DNA from: Prevotella sp. CAG:1320
GTDB taxonomy: Bacteria > Bacteroidota > Bacteroidia > Bacteroidales > Bacteroidaceae
Length of the DNA stretch: 64,000 nucleotides
Assembly: GCA_000435635.1 (NCBI GenBank)
Contig: FR882123.1
Span: forward strand, 1 to 64,000
Direction: 5' to 3'
Positions within the stretch are counted from its first letter, which is position 1, and every line of letters begins with the position of its first letter. This document shows, one piece after another, positions 18,353-27,180 of the stretch. The position numbers and the translations under genes are program-made. The notes under the pieces are model-generated. The model saw only the letters and a program-made list of their open reading frames with translations. It searched no databases and was not told the DNA's origin.

Positions 18353-19216
18353 ATGTCAAAGATACTTGTGGCGGATAGTGGAGGGACCAAAACCGATTGG
18401 GCATTGGTGGGGGAGGAAGGCATCAGCTTTCGCTGTACCACGTTGGGGATGCATCCTATCCATCTTTCATCTTCACGTCTGCGGGAAGTAGTTGTCAACG
18501 AGTTGTTGCCGGTCTTGCCAACCCATGTGGACGTGTCGGCCATTTACTTCTATGGCGGTGGCTGTACGCCGCAGATGTGTCCCGTGGTAGAGGAAGCGCT
18601 GCGTTCTTGTTTTCCTCGTCAAACAGAGATTTATGTCGAGAGCGACTTGCTGGGAGCCGCCCGCGCGCTTTGCGGAAACAGTGAGGGCATTGCCTGTATA
18701 TTGGGCACAGGAGCAAATAGCTGCCTGTATGATGGCCGTCGTATAGTGCGCAATACGCCTCCCCTGGGTTACATCTTGGGTGATGAAGGCAGTGGAGCCA
18801 CCTTGGGCCGCCTGTTTCTCAACGCCCTTTTCAAGGGTTTCCTTCCCGGGAGCATGCGGAAAGAATATTTGGCTTGGGCGAATACCACCTACGCGGAAGT
18901 GATAGAGCGGGTTTATCGCCGACCGGAAGCCAATCGGTATTTGGCTTCTATCGCTCCTTTCATTCGAGAGCGCATGTCTCACGAGCCTTTGCTGGAAGCG
19001 TTGGTGGCAGATAACTTCCGTGCTTTCTTCCGCCGCAACCTTTCCTCTTATGGCGATTGTCGGCAAGTGGGATTTATAGGCGGCATGGCCGCGGCGTTCC
19101 GGGACATACTCCAGGAAGTTACGGAAGAGCAGGGCTACCAACTCACGCGGATATGTAAAAGTCCCATGGAAGGATTGGCGAGATACCACGCTACCTTCAC
19201 GCAGTTTTCAAAATAA
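18353..19216 (+). CDS. BadF/BadG-type ATPase, N-acetylglucosamine kinase-like
   Basis: A 287-residue member of the actin/hexokinase ATPase fold. It has a phosphate-1 motif (ADSGGTKTDW) near the start, GTGANS around 120 and GDEGSGA around 140, with an adenosine motif near the end (GFIGGMAAAF). These are characteristic of BadF/BcrA-type and N-acetylglucosamine kinase-like proteins of Bacteroidota. It probably phosphorylates an amino sugar from peptidoglycan or glycans. The specific substrate is unproven. Its stop codon lies inside the first word of the 22-bp-pitch palindrome array that follows. Confidence 0.82.
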   Translation: MSKILVADSGGTKTDWALVGEEGISFRCTTLGMHPIHLSSSRLREVVVNELLPVLPTHVDVSAIYFYGGGCTPQMCPVVEEALRSCFPRQTEIYVESDLLGAARALCGNSEGIACILGTGANSCLYDGRRIVRNTPPLGYILGDEGSGATLGRLFLNALFKGFLPGSMRKEYLAWANTTYAEVIERVYRRPEANRYLASIAPFIRERMSHEPLLEALVADNFRAFFRRNLSSYGDCRQVGFIGGMAAAFRDILQEVTEEQGYQLTRICKSPMEGLARYHATFTQFSK

Positions 19217-19312
19217 GTTGTTTCGCTCATCAAAATAACTTGTTTTGATGAGCGAAATAAGTTAAATTGTGACGCAAAATAAGTTAAATTGTGACGCGAT
19301 TCAACTTGTTTT
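19210..19312. repeat. 22-bp-pitch palindrome array (AAAATAA-TTATTTT type), five words
   Basis: Five 15-bp words start at 19210, 19232, 19254, 19276 and 19298, each exactly 22 bp after the last. Examples are AAAATAACTTGTTTT and AAAATAAGTTAAATT. The first word overlaps the kinase stop codon. A perfect 15-bp stem (19221-19235 with 19243-19257) runs across two of the words. There is no T run, so a simple terminator role is not obvious. Confidence 0.85.
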
Positions 19313-19437
19313 GTTGCCCCCTTCCAATATCCTTTCTCTCGCGCGTATATATATAATGTGTATGGAGAAGATATAAGGGGTATTTTGAGACAAGTCTTGC
19401 GGCTGGAAATGTGAGGTTCTAAGTTCGCGGACCAATT

Positions 19438-19513
19438 ACCCTTGGGTACATAGTGAATTACCCAAGGGTCGTTGGCGGATGACCCAAGGATACACAGGTA
19501 AGTACCCTTGGGT
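19438..19513. repeat. 22-bp-pitch palindrome array (ACCCTTGGGT), four words
   Basis: The 10-bp palindrome ACCCTTGGGT or its complement ACCCAAGGGT occurs at 19438, 19460, 19482 (one mismatch) and 19504, exactly 22 bp apart. The 12-bp spacers are unrelated. It lies in the convergent gap between the kinase and fumarase genes, 125 bp after the AAAATAA-type array. Confidence 0.88.
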
Positions 19514-19581
19514 TCTTTTCTTTGAGCCGTCGAGGCCACAAAGGCTCATTAAGATAGCGACCAACCCCTTCTTATAGGAAC

Positions 19582-19614
19582 AAAAAATGCCAGCGAAGAT
19601 TTACTCCGCTGGCA
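19582..19614 (-). terminator. Terminator of the fumarase gene
   Basis: On the minus strand, TGCCAGCG pairs with CGCTGGCA (19607-19614 and 19588-19595) and is followed by six T (plus-strand A run 19582-19587). It lies 30 bp past the fumarase stop. Confidence 0.9.
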
Positions 19615-19644
19615 CCTCTTATCTGTCGTGTTATGAGAAAGCGT

Positions 19645-21303
19645 TTATTTCTGGCAGTTAGCGCAGGAGGGTGACCATGGCTTCAGCTGCTTGAAGAAAT
19701 CGTTGCCTTTGTCGTCCACCAGGATGAAGGCGGGGAAGTCCTCCACGGTAATCTTCCAGATGGCCTCCATGCCCAGCTCGGGGAACTCCACGCACTCTAT
19801 GCTCTTGATGCTGCTCTGGGAAAGTACGGCAGCCACGCCGCCGATGGTTCCCAAATAGAAGCCGCCATGCTTTTGGCATGCGTCGGTGACGGCTTGTGTA
19901 CGGTTGCCCTTGGCAATCATCACCAGCGAGCCTCCATGGTCTTGGAATTCGTCCACATAGGGATCCATGCGGTTGGCCGTGGTAGGACCCATGGAACCGC
20001 AAGGATATCCTTCTGGAGTCTTAGCGGGACCGGCGTAAAGGATGGGATGGTTCTTGAAGTAATCGGGCAAGTCCTCGCCAGCGTCCAAGCGGGCTTTCAG
20101 CTTGGCGTGGGCGATATCGCGTGCCACGATGATAGTGCCCTTCAGGTTTACGCGTGTGCTCACGGGATACTTGCTGAGCTCTTGGCGCACGTGGTCTATG
20201 CCTTTGTCCAGGTCTATCTCTATGCCCTTAGTCCCTTCGCCTGGCTTGCGGTACTCCTCGGGTATCAACTCGGTGGGGTTGTCGTCCATTTTCTCCAGCC
20301 AGATGCCGTCCGCGTTGATTTTCGCCTTGATATTGCGGTCTGCCGAGCAGCTCACTCCCAGTCCAATAGGACAGCTGGCGCCATGGCGCGGCAGTCGGAT
20401 GACGCGTATGTCGTGGGCGAGCGCCTTGCCGCCAAACTGCGCTCCCAGTCCTATCTTTTGCGCTTCTGCAAGGAGTTTGTTTTCCAGGTCGATGTCGCGG
20501 AAGGCCCTGCCGGTCTCGTCGCCGGTGGTGGGCAGGTTGTCGTAATACTTAATTGACGCGAGTTTCACGGTGAGCAGGTTCTTCTCGGCCGACGTTCCTC
20601 CTATGACGAAGGCTATATGGTAAGGCGGGCAGGCCGCCGTGCCCAGGCTCTTCATTTTCTCCACGAGGAATGGCAGCAGTGTGCCCTCGTTCTGTATGGT
20701 GGCTTTGGTCATGGGGTAGAAGTAGGTCTTGTTGGCGGAGCCTCCTCCTTTGGCCACCATCACGAAGCGGTATTCGGCTCCCTCCGTGGCCTCGATGTCT
20801 ATTTGGGCTGGAAGGTTGCAGCGGGTATTGACTTCCTCATACATGGTGAGGGGGGCGTTCTGGGAGTAACGCAGGTTGTCTTGCGTGAAAGTGTTGTACA
20901 CGCCACGTGCCAAGGCTTCCTCGTCCTCGAAGCCTGTCCATACTTGCTGTCCCTTCTCGCCATGGATGATGGCCGTTCCTGTATCTTGGCAGAAAGGCAG
21001 TATTCCCTTGCAAGCCACCTCGGCGTTGCGCAAGAACTGCAGAGCCACATACTTGTCGTTCTCGGATGCTTCAGGGTCGGTCAGAATCTTGGCCACTTGC
21101 TCATTGTGCTTGCGGCGCAACATGAACTCCACGTCATGGAATGCTTGCTGGCTGAGCAGGGTAAGTGCCTCGGGGGAGACTTTCACTATCTGCTTGCCCT
21201 CGAATTCGCCAACGCTCACTCCCTCCTTTGTGAGCAGGCGGTACTCGGTGTCGTCTTCGCCCACTTGGAACATGGGGGCGTACTTGAAATCAGGTGTTGC
21301 CAT
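19645..21303 (-). CDS. Class I (iron-sulfur) fumarate hydratase
   Basis: A 552-residue single-chain class I fumarase containing both the alpha and beta domains. Recognisable elements include the cluster-binding cysteines around [10 protein letters not shown] (~105) and CPPYHIAF, the KGGGSANKT substrate loop, and the C-terminal [14 protein letters not shown]. It reversibly hydrates fumarate to malate and, in anaerobic Bacteroidota, works in the succinate-producing reductive branch. The [4Fe-4S] cluster would make it oxygen-sensitive. It is monocistronic, with a TACCTTCG -7 element upstream and a strong terminator. Confidence 0.95.
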   Translation of the reverse strand: MATPDFKYAPMFQVGEDDTEYRLLTKEGVSVGEFEGKQIVKVSPEALTLLSQQAFHDVEFMLRRKHNEQVAKILTDPEASENDKYVALQFLRNAEVACKGILPFCQDTGTAIIHGEKGQQVWTGFEDEEALARGVYNTFTQDNLRYSQNAPLTMYEEVNTRCNLPAQIDIEATEGAEYRFVMVAKGGGSANKTYFYPMTKATIQNEGTLLPFLVEKMKSLGTAACPPYHIAFVIGGTSAEKNLLTVKLASIKYYDNLPTTGDETGRAFRDIDLENKLLAEAQKIGLGAQFGGKALAHDIRVIRLPRHGASCPIGLGVSCSADRNIKAKINADGIWLEKMDDNPTELIPEEYRKPGEGTKGIEIDLDKGIDHVRQELSKYPVSTRVNLKGTIIVARDIAHAKLKARLDAGEDLPDYFKNHPILYAGPAKTPEGYPCGSMGPTTANRMDPYVDEFQDHGGSLVMIAKGNRTQAVTDACQKHGGFYLGTIGGVAAVLSQSSIKSIECVEFPELGMEAIWKITVEDFPAFILVDDKGNDFFKQLKPWSPSCANCQK

Positions 21304-21336
21304 AATTAAGAATGTTTTTGATAGTTGGATTTGTCG

Positions 21337-21344
21337 CGAAGGTA
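21337..21344 (-). promoter_or_regulatory. -7 promoter element of the fumarase gene
   Basis: TACCTTCG on the minus strand, 33 bp upstream of the fumarase ATG. It is the TAnnTTCG variant that recurs before several other genes in the window. Confidence 0.6.
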
Positions 21345-21442
21345 GTGAAAATAATCGAGATACCGCCCATGGTCTCGCAATTATTGGTGATTTTTCTTGG
21401 CCAGGCGTGGCAAGCGGACTCGTGGGCAGCGCCGCGGGGAAG

Positions 21443-23260
21443 CTAAACTTGAGAGAGAAAGTCTTCCAACGCGCTTTCCGCTACGTCACCCATCTGGAAC
21501 TCTCGCTCCGCGTCGTAGCGGATATTGTTTTTCCACTCTTTTTCGGCCTTTTCGCAAGCCAGCCGTATGCGTCGGGCGTCTTCATCCGTCATGGTTTCCA
21601 GTTGGCAGACATCCAACGCCATCTTGTAGGCGAAGTTCCATCGGTGCTCATCATAGTGGGAGTGGACGAGACGTAGCCGTGCCTCAAGTTGCTCCATTGA
21701 GGCTACCGCTCCTTGTTTGATGTCTTCTGTGAGCGATTCCAGTTCCTCTTGCGGCAGCAGCATGCCTCCCAGGTCAATCCACTCTCCCGTTCCTACGATG
21801 CTGCCAGGCAAGTCTATGCGCTCTCTGTCCAATGCTTGCCCAAGGAAAAGGCGGATGGCCATGTCGTAGTACTTGATGCCCCGTTGCAGGGCATTGTTCT
21901 TGATGACACATCCTTGATAGTGATAGCTGGCCACGTTTTCCCCTTCCTCTTTGCGCAGGGTCTCGAGCGTTTTCTTGCCCTTGAGGCACGCTTTCACGGT
22001 CAAGGGGGAGAGCCAGTCGTAGTCTATGATGCCTTTGCCTCCATGGCGGGGACGCATGTCTCGCTTGGGCCATTTGTGAATGTCGCGATAGGTTCCCACG
22101 GTGCAAAGGTTGCGGCCGGGAACGATATAGGTGGTATCGCCCATGCCGAAAAGATAGGAGAAAGGCAGGTCTTCTACATTGGGGTGGGTGAGTATCTTGC
22201 CCATGCACATCGAGAAAGCGCCGATAGTGGCTGGCCATGCCACGTGCGCTCCGCTGGCGGTCTTGCAGCCGCGGTGCAGAGTGCCCCAATGGATGGGTCC
22301 CATTTTATAGGCGTGGTTGGAGTAATTGGTGCCCGAGCCTGCGTTGTAAAAGGAGTACATGCCCCCGATAAGCAACGAGCTTTTGTGGTGGCTTACGGTG
22401 AATGGGCCGCAGAAGGCGGCGCATGTCTCCCCATTGTCGATGTAAGAGTTGGCGAAGAGCAAGGTGGATTCCAGGGAGGCACCCTTGCCTACATGGCATG
22501 CCTCGCCCACCAACGAGTTGCTTATTTTTGCCCCGTCCAGCACGGAAGCTCCTGCCTGTACGATGCTATTGTCCACGATGACATCATGGCCTAGGTAGGT
22601 GCTGCTCTCAGGAGTGCTTAGTATGGTGCATTCCGCAAGCCGCGAGACACCATATATTTCCACGTCTTCCCCTATGATGGCGTTGGTGATTTCCGTGGCG
22701 CTTACTATTTTCGAGCGGTGGCCTATTTGTCCTCTTTCCCGTTTCTCCTGGGCTATTTGGCGCAGGGCAATGCGGCGCAGGCTTTCCCGCGCCAGCCTGT
22801 CATCGGCGTATAAGGCCATGAGGGCTGCCACTTGGGGCGAGAGACCCGCATACAGCGTTACGTTCTCTTCTCCTCCCTCGTTGAGCACGGCGATGGTGTT
22901 GCCTTGCCCGAAAGTGGCATCGGGGGCGCAACTCAATTTGCCCACGTTGGAGATATAGCATTCGTCCCCTATGTCGTACCGGTGGATGTAACAGCCCACG
23001 CCTTCTATCAGGCAGTTGTCGCCGATAGTGACATCCTTGAGCGTGGCGTGCCTGATGCCCGTGGGAAGGCTGAAGCCCTCCTCCAGTTCCATGCGCTGCT
23101 CGTAGACTCCCAACTTGATTTCCCCATAGAAGTGGGTGTCCGTGACTGTGTCGGCGAGGAAGTCCTCGGCCACGTAGATGGTGGACCAGTCTTCGGCGGT
23201 GCAGCCTTGCCTCTCCAGGGCGGCTACCTCATCCAGCGTTAAACTCCTGTAATCTTCCAT
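21443..23260 (-). CDS. DUF4954 family left-handed beta-helix protein
   Basis: A 605-residue protein. The central part (~70-330) is rich in hexapeptide-like I/V/L-G-x-x-x-x turns ([33 protein letters not shown]) typical of left-handed beta-helix acyltransferase or nucleotidyltransferase folds, followed by an alpha-helical C-terminal region. It matches the Bacteroidota DUF4954 family in length and layout, whose function is not established. It starts 11 bp after the hflX stop codon and probably forms an operon with it. No signal peptide is evident. Confidence 0.8.
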   Translation of the reverse strand: MEDYRSLTLDEVAALERQGCTAEDWSTIYVAEDFLADTVTDTHFYGEIKLGVYEQRMELEEGFSLPTGIRHATLKDVTIGDNCLIEGVGCYIHRYDIGDECYISNVGKLSCAPDATFGQGNTIAVLNEGGEENVTLYAGLSPQVAALMALYADDRLARESLRRIALRQIAQEKRERGQIGHRSKIVSATEITNAIIGEDVEIYGVSRLAECTILSTPESSTYLGHDVIVDNSIVQAGASVLDGAKISNSLVGEACHVGKGASLESTLLFANSYIDNGETCAAFCGPFTVSHHKSSLLIGGMYSFYNAGSGTNYSNHAYKMGPIHWGTLHRGCKTASGAHVAWPATIGAFSMCMGKILTHPNVEDLPFSYLFGMGDTTYIVPGRNLCTVGTYRDIHKWPKRDMRPRHGGKGIIDYDWLSPLTVKACLKGKKTLETLRKEEGENVASYHYQGCVIKNNALQRGIKYYDMAIRLFLGQALDRERIDLPGSIVGTGEWIDLGGMLLPQEELESLTEDIKQGAVASMEQLEARLRLVHSHYDEHRWNFAYKMALDVCQLETMTDEDARRIRLACEKAEKEWKNNIRYDAEREFQMGDVAESALEDFLSQV

Positions 23261-23271
23261 AGGGGTGGTGG

Positions 23272-24528
23272 TTAGAGGCTGTCCTCCACTTGTGGGTAGA
23301 GGAAGTCGTTATACGGATATTTCTGTACGTGCAGCTCTCGCACTTTCTTGTAGAGGATATCTCTCAGCTCGTCTATGTTTTCCCGTTGCTTGGCGGAGAT
23401 GAAGAGGCAGCTGTCACTTAGCTTGCCCATCCACGTGCGCTTCAGCTCTTCCAGGGTGACGTTCTCGCGGGTGGCGGGGGTGAGGTCGTCTTCTTCCTTT
23501 TCCACCCAGGTGTAGCTGTCTATCTTGTTGAAGATAATCATGGAGGGTTTCTCGGCGCAGCCCAGGTCTTTGAGGGTGTTCTCCACCACCTGTATCTGCT
23601 CCTCGAAATCGGGGTGGGAGATGTCCACCACGTGGAGCAGCAAGTCGGCCTCCCTCACCTCGTCCAGCGTCGACTTGAAGGAGTCCACCAGGTCGGTGGG
23701 CAGTTTGCGGATGAAGCCCACAGTGTCTGCCAAGAGGAAAGGCAGGTTGTCGATGACGACCTTGCGCACCGTGGTGTCCAGCGTGGCGAAGAGCTTGTTC
23801 TCGGCGAAGACCTCGCTCTTGGCCAGGAGGTTCATCAGCGTGCTCTTGCCCACGTTGGTGTATCCCACCAGGGCCACGCGTATCAGCCGGCCGCGGTTCT
23901 TGCGCTGCGTGGCCTTTTGCCTGTCTATCTCCTGCAGCCGCTGCTTCAGCAGGCTGACACGCTGCAGGATGATGCGGCGGTCCATTTCCAGCTGCGTCTC
24001 TCCGGGGCCTCGCAGTCCCACGGAGCCTTTGCCCCCGCCCGAGCCGGAACCGCCTCCTTGCCGCTCCAGGTGGGTCCACAGCCTTTGCAGCCGGGGCAGC
24101 ATGTAGCGGTATTGGGCCAGCTCCACTTGCGTCTTGGCGTTGGCGGTCTGCGCCCTCATGGCGAAGATGTCGAGTATGAGCGAGGTGCGGTCCAGTATCT
24201 TCACCCCCAGCTCCGCCTCGATGTTCCTTATCTGCTTGGCGGACAGCTCGTCGTCGAATATGACCATGCCAATCTCTCGGTCGGCCTCCTCTTCCTGTTT
24301 GATGTATAGCTTGATTTCCTCCAGCTTGCCCTTGCCCACGTAGGTGACCTGGCTGGGGGCCGCCACGCGCTGGGTGAACCGCTTCACGGTGACGGCTCCC
24401 GCCGTGTCGGCCAGGAACTCCAGCTCGTCCAGGTATTCCTTGGTCTTGGCCTCGTCTTGCTCTTGGGTGATGAGGCCCACGAGTATGGCGGTTTCAGCCT
24501 TGGCCTCTGATATTACGAATTCTTTCAT
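23272..24528 (-). CDS. hflX: GTPase HflX
   Basis: A 418-residue TRAFAC-class GTPase. The N-terminal HflX domain (~1-190) includes a glycine-rich loop (QGGGSGSGGGKGSVG-like), followed by the G domain with G1 GYTNVGKST, G3 DTVGFIRKLP and G4 NKID. HflX binds the 50S subunit and rescues or splits stalled ribosomes. I chose the ATG at 24528 because a longer frame, open upstream to 24702, runs through the promoter (24553-24583) and into the 23-bp repeat array. First gene of an operon with the DUF4954 protein. Confidence 0.93.
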   Translation of the reverse strand: MKEFVISEAKAETAILVGLITQEQDEAKTKEYLDELEFLADTAGAVTVKRFTQRVAAPSQVTYVGKGKLEEIKLYIKQEEEADREIGMVIFDDELSAKQIRNIEAELGVKILDRTSLILDIFAMRAQTANAKTQVELAQYRYMLPRLQRLWTHLERQGGGSGSGGGKGSVGLRGPGETQLEMDRRIILQRVSLLKQRLQEIDRQKATQRKNRGRLIRVALVGYTNVGKSTLMNLLAKSEVFAENKLFATLDTTVRKVVIDNLPFLLADTVGFIRKLPTDLVDSFKSTLDEVREADLLLHVVDISHPDFEEQIQVVENTLKDLGCAEKPSMIIFNKIDSYTWVEKEEDDLTPATRENVTLEELKRTWMGKLSDSCLFISAKQRENIDELRDILYKKVRELHVQKYPYNDFLYPQVEDSL

Positions 24529-24552
24529 TTGCGCTTTGGGTTTATACGCTTG

Positions 24553-24583
24553 CAAAGATAGTGAGAATTGGCCACAACGCAAA
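24553..24583 (-). promoter_or_regulatory. Promoter of hflX
   Basis: On the minus strand, TTTG (24583-24580) and TATCTTTG (24560-24553) have a 19-bp spacer, a full match to the Bacteroidota consensus, 24 bp upstream of the ATG. Confidence 0.8.
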
Positions 24584-24655
24584 ATAAATGGCCGCTTTTG
24601 TGGCGGCCATGCCCGGGAGGCGCCTCTGCCGGGGTGTGTCAAGCCCCCGCCGAGA

Positions 24656-24787
24656 AGGGTATCTGATACTCTCCGCGAAGGGTATTCGTGACCCTCCGTC
24701 AAGGGTATCTGATACTCTTCGTCAAGGGTATCTGATACTCTTCATCAAGGGTATCTGATACTCTTCACCAAGGGTCACTGTGACTCT
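24656..24787. repeat. 23-bp-pitch palindrome array (AGGGTATC-GATACTCT), six words
   Basis: Six 17-bp words start at 24656, 24679, 24702, 24725, 24748 and 24771, each exactly 23 bp apart. Four are AGGGTATCTGATACTCT. The sixth is AGGGTCACTGTGACTCT, where both arms changed together and the dyad is preserved. The second is a hybrid. The array ends 1 bp before the stop codon of the ResB-CcsA gene. Confidence 0.92.
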
Positions 24788-24788
24788 T

Positions 24789-27029
24789 CTACGCGTAGGA
24801 ATGCATGCCGCCGAGGAAGTAGTTCACGCCGAAGTAGGTCATGACGATGGAGAGGAAGGCCAGCGTCATGAATAGGTGGTAGCCCACGGGGTGGCGCAGG
24901 AAGGGCAATGATCCCTGGTGGGCGGCCACGGCATAGACCATCAACGTGATGAGCCCCCATGTCTCTTTTGCGTCCCAACTCCAATAAGTGCCCCAAGAGA
25001 TGTTGGCCCAAATGGCCCCGACGAATATGCCGATGGCCAGCAGGGCCAGCGCGGGGTAGAGCATCAGGCGGGAGAGTATGGTCAGTGAGCCGAGTTGTTG
25101 CCCGAGGCCTTCCTTGCCCCTCTTTCCCTTCATGCCATGGACTAGCAGGGCGGTCACCCCGCAGACGAAGGTGAGCGACAGCAAGGCGAAGCCCATCATG
25201 ATGACGGAGACGTGCAGGCTGAGCAGGGGGGAGGAGAGCACGGGCATGACGTGGCCTATCTGCGGGTCCATTTGGTTGATGTGGGAGACCAGGAGGAAAA
25301 ATCCCGACATCATCAGCCCGAAGGGAAGCGCCATGCGGAAGCGGCTGTAGGCCACGAGGGAGAGCGCCATGACGAACCACGCCATGGTGAGCATGGTCTC
25401 GTAGCCATTGGCCATGGGGACCCTGCCGCTGACAGTCCAGCGTAGGCCGAGGCAGAGCGTGAGCGCGAGGAAAGGGAGGGAGAGCAGCGTCCAGCCCAGG
25501 AAGGGGCGGTAGAGGAGGCGCGGGGAATGGCTTCCGCGCGACATGCCCCACAGGGTGAGAACGAAAAGGAACAGCCCCACGCCAAGGTTGAACATGAAAA
25601 GCAACGTGGCGAAAGGGATGCTGTTATAGAGGCGTTCCGCCTGCCATCGCGTCTCCGAGGGCAGGGTAGAGCCTCCGCCCTGCCGCTGGTACTTCAGTAT
25701 CTTGTCCAGTATCTGGTTGGCGCGGGCGATGTCGCCTTGCTCCACCTCGTGGCGGAAGAGGGTGAGCACGTTGGCTATGAATGCCCGTTCCTCTCCGGGA
25801 GCCAGGCTGTCAGGCACGTTGTCAGTGGGCGCGTACCATGCGACGTTCTTTCCCGCGTTCACGGGGAACATCTTGAGCGGCTTGCCCCGCGACAAGTCCA
25901 TCACCATCATCAGCCGTCCGTCAAGGTCAGCGGCCTGCCGCGGGGCCTTGTCTTGCTGTCCGCTGTAGTATTGTTGGATGTATGGGCCAAGGATATATCC
26001 TCCCCTCTCGTAGTTGAAGAAATCGTTCACGGCGCATCGTCTCGGCAAGGACAGGGCTTCTCGCAGCTCCTTGCCCTTCACGGCGACGATGGGCTCCCGC
26101 GTCCATTCTTCACTATAGAAAAGAAATCCCGTCAACACTTGTTCGGCCGTGTAGCCTTGGTAGCTGGTCTTGCCGCAGAGCTTCTTGGTGAAGTCTATGG
26201 CGAAGGTCTCCACGGGGCATATCCGGTTGTTGTACATTATATATAAGGAACCGAACTTCTCGGCGGTCTCCCTGGGCAGCACCTTGACGGCTTGCGCGGC
26301 CGGAACGCAAGCGAAGATGGCCAGCGCGGTCAGTGCCCCCTTGCGAACAAGGTCTGAGCGCAACAGCTGGCGGAATGTCCCCCGTGGGTCCAACACCATC
26401 CACACGAGCGAGAGGAAGAGCAGCCCGTAGCCCGTGTAGGTGACGGGTATGCCCCATGGGTCTGAGTTCATGGCCAGTACGCTGCCCCGCTTGTCATGGT
26501 CGTATGACATCTGGTAGAAGCGTATGCCTTTGTATTTGAAGATATTGTTCATGCTCACGCTCGCTTTCGTTTCCTGTCCTTCTTCGATGATGGTGAACAC
26601 GGATTCATAATCGGCCTCGGCTTCCGTTCCCTCGTGGTATCTCACGTGGAATTGTTCCAGCCTTAGCTTGAAAGGCAGTTTGTGCTCGCTCACCTCCCCT
26701 CGGCTGTCCATGATGTAGTAAGTGTCCACATCTGCCTTCAGCCTTAGCTTGATGGCTCCCCGCCACCCGGTGAGATGGGTGAGCAGCGCGCCCAGCAAGA
26801 TGATGACCAGCGACAGATGGAGAATCACGATAGAGCCGCGGCGTATCTTGCGGCGCAGGAAGTAGGCTGTGCCCATTATGGCAAGCGCGGCCCATAGTGT
26901 CACGAACCACCACGAGCCATAGACGGCGGAGTGGATGAAGTCCGTGCCGCGGTATTTCTCCGCGAATGTGGCTATGGCCATGCAGGCGATGACCGTGACA
27001 TAAAGGAAGGCAACTATTCTCTTCAGCAT
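24789..27029 (-). CDS. ResB-CcsA fusion, system II cytochrome c biogenesis protein
   Basis: A 746-residue membrane protein. The N-terminal half (1-~440) is ResB-like with membrane helices at ~7-25, 40-60, 70-90 and ~200-220 and a large periplasmic region. The C-terminal half (~490-746) is CcsA-like with many helices and the haem-handling WSWDAKETWGL motif. Together they carry haem across the membrane and attach it to CxxCH sites of cytochromes c. It is the last gene of a minus-strand group including a CxxCH di-haem protein (gap 151 bp), which is a likely client. Confidence 0.92.
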   Translation of the reverse strand: MLKRIVAFLYVTVIACMAIATFAEKYRGTDFIHSAVYGSWWFVTLWAALAIMGTAYFLRRKIRRGSIVILHLSLVIILLGALLTHLTGWRGAIKLRLKADVDTYYIMDSRGEVSEHKLPFKLRLEQFHVRYHEGTEAEADYESVFTIIEEGQETKASVSMNNIFKYKGIRFYQMSYDHDKRGSVLAMNSDPWGIPVTYTGYGLLFLSLVWMVLDPRGTFRQLLRSDLVRKGALTALAIFACVPAAQAVKVLPRETAEKFGSLYIMYNNRICPVETFAIDFTKKLCGKTSYQGYTAEQVLTGFLFYSEEWTREPIVAVKGKELREALSLPRRCAVNDFFNYERGGYILGPYIQQYYSGQQDKAPRQAADLDGRLMMVMDLSRGKPLKMFPVNAGKNVAWYAPTDNVPDSLAPGEERAFIANVLTLFRHEVEQGDIARANQILDKILKYQRQGGGSTLPSETRWQAERLYNSIPFATLLFMFNLGVGLFLFVLTLWGMSRGSHSPRLLYRPFLGWTLLSLPFLALTLCLGLRWTVSGRVPMANGYETMLTMAWFVMALSLVAYSRFRMALPFGLMMSGFFLLVSHINQMDPQIGHVMPVLSSPLLSLHVSVIMMGFALLSLTFVCGVTALLVHGMKGKRGKEGLGQQLGSLTILSRLMLYPALALLAIGIFVGAIWANISWGTYWSWDAKETWGLITLMVYAVAAHQGSLPFLRHPVGYHLFMTLAFLSIVMTYFGVNYFLGGMHSYA

Positions 27030-27180
27030 CTCTTGTTCCGATAGATAAAGGTGTGTCTATGTTCTCTTCACGCGGCGGGTGACTGCGTAAAAAGGCCAAG
27101 CAGGCCAGGGAGTGAAGGCTTCGCGCCTGTCAGCTCCCAGCCCGCTTGACCCAAGGGAAATGATATCTGTGTCAATATCA

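Noticed and set aside
24529-24702. An in-frame N-terminal extension of HflX
   Set aside because: It runs through the hflX promoter and repeat DNA and has low-quality sequence. The conserved HflX start is at 24528.
24656-24787. The 23-bp repeats as a CRISPR array
   Set aside because: Words recur every 23 bp with only 6-bp gaps, too short for spacers, and the words are palindromic units rather than repeat-spacer units.
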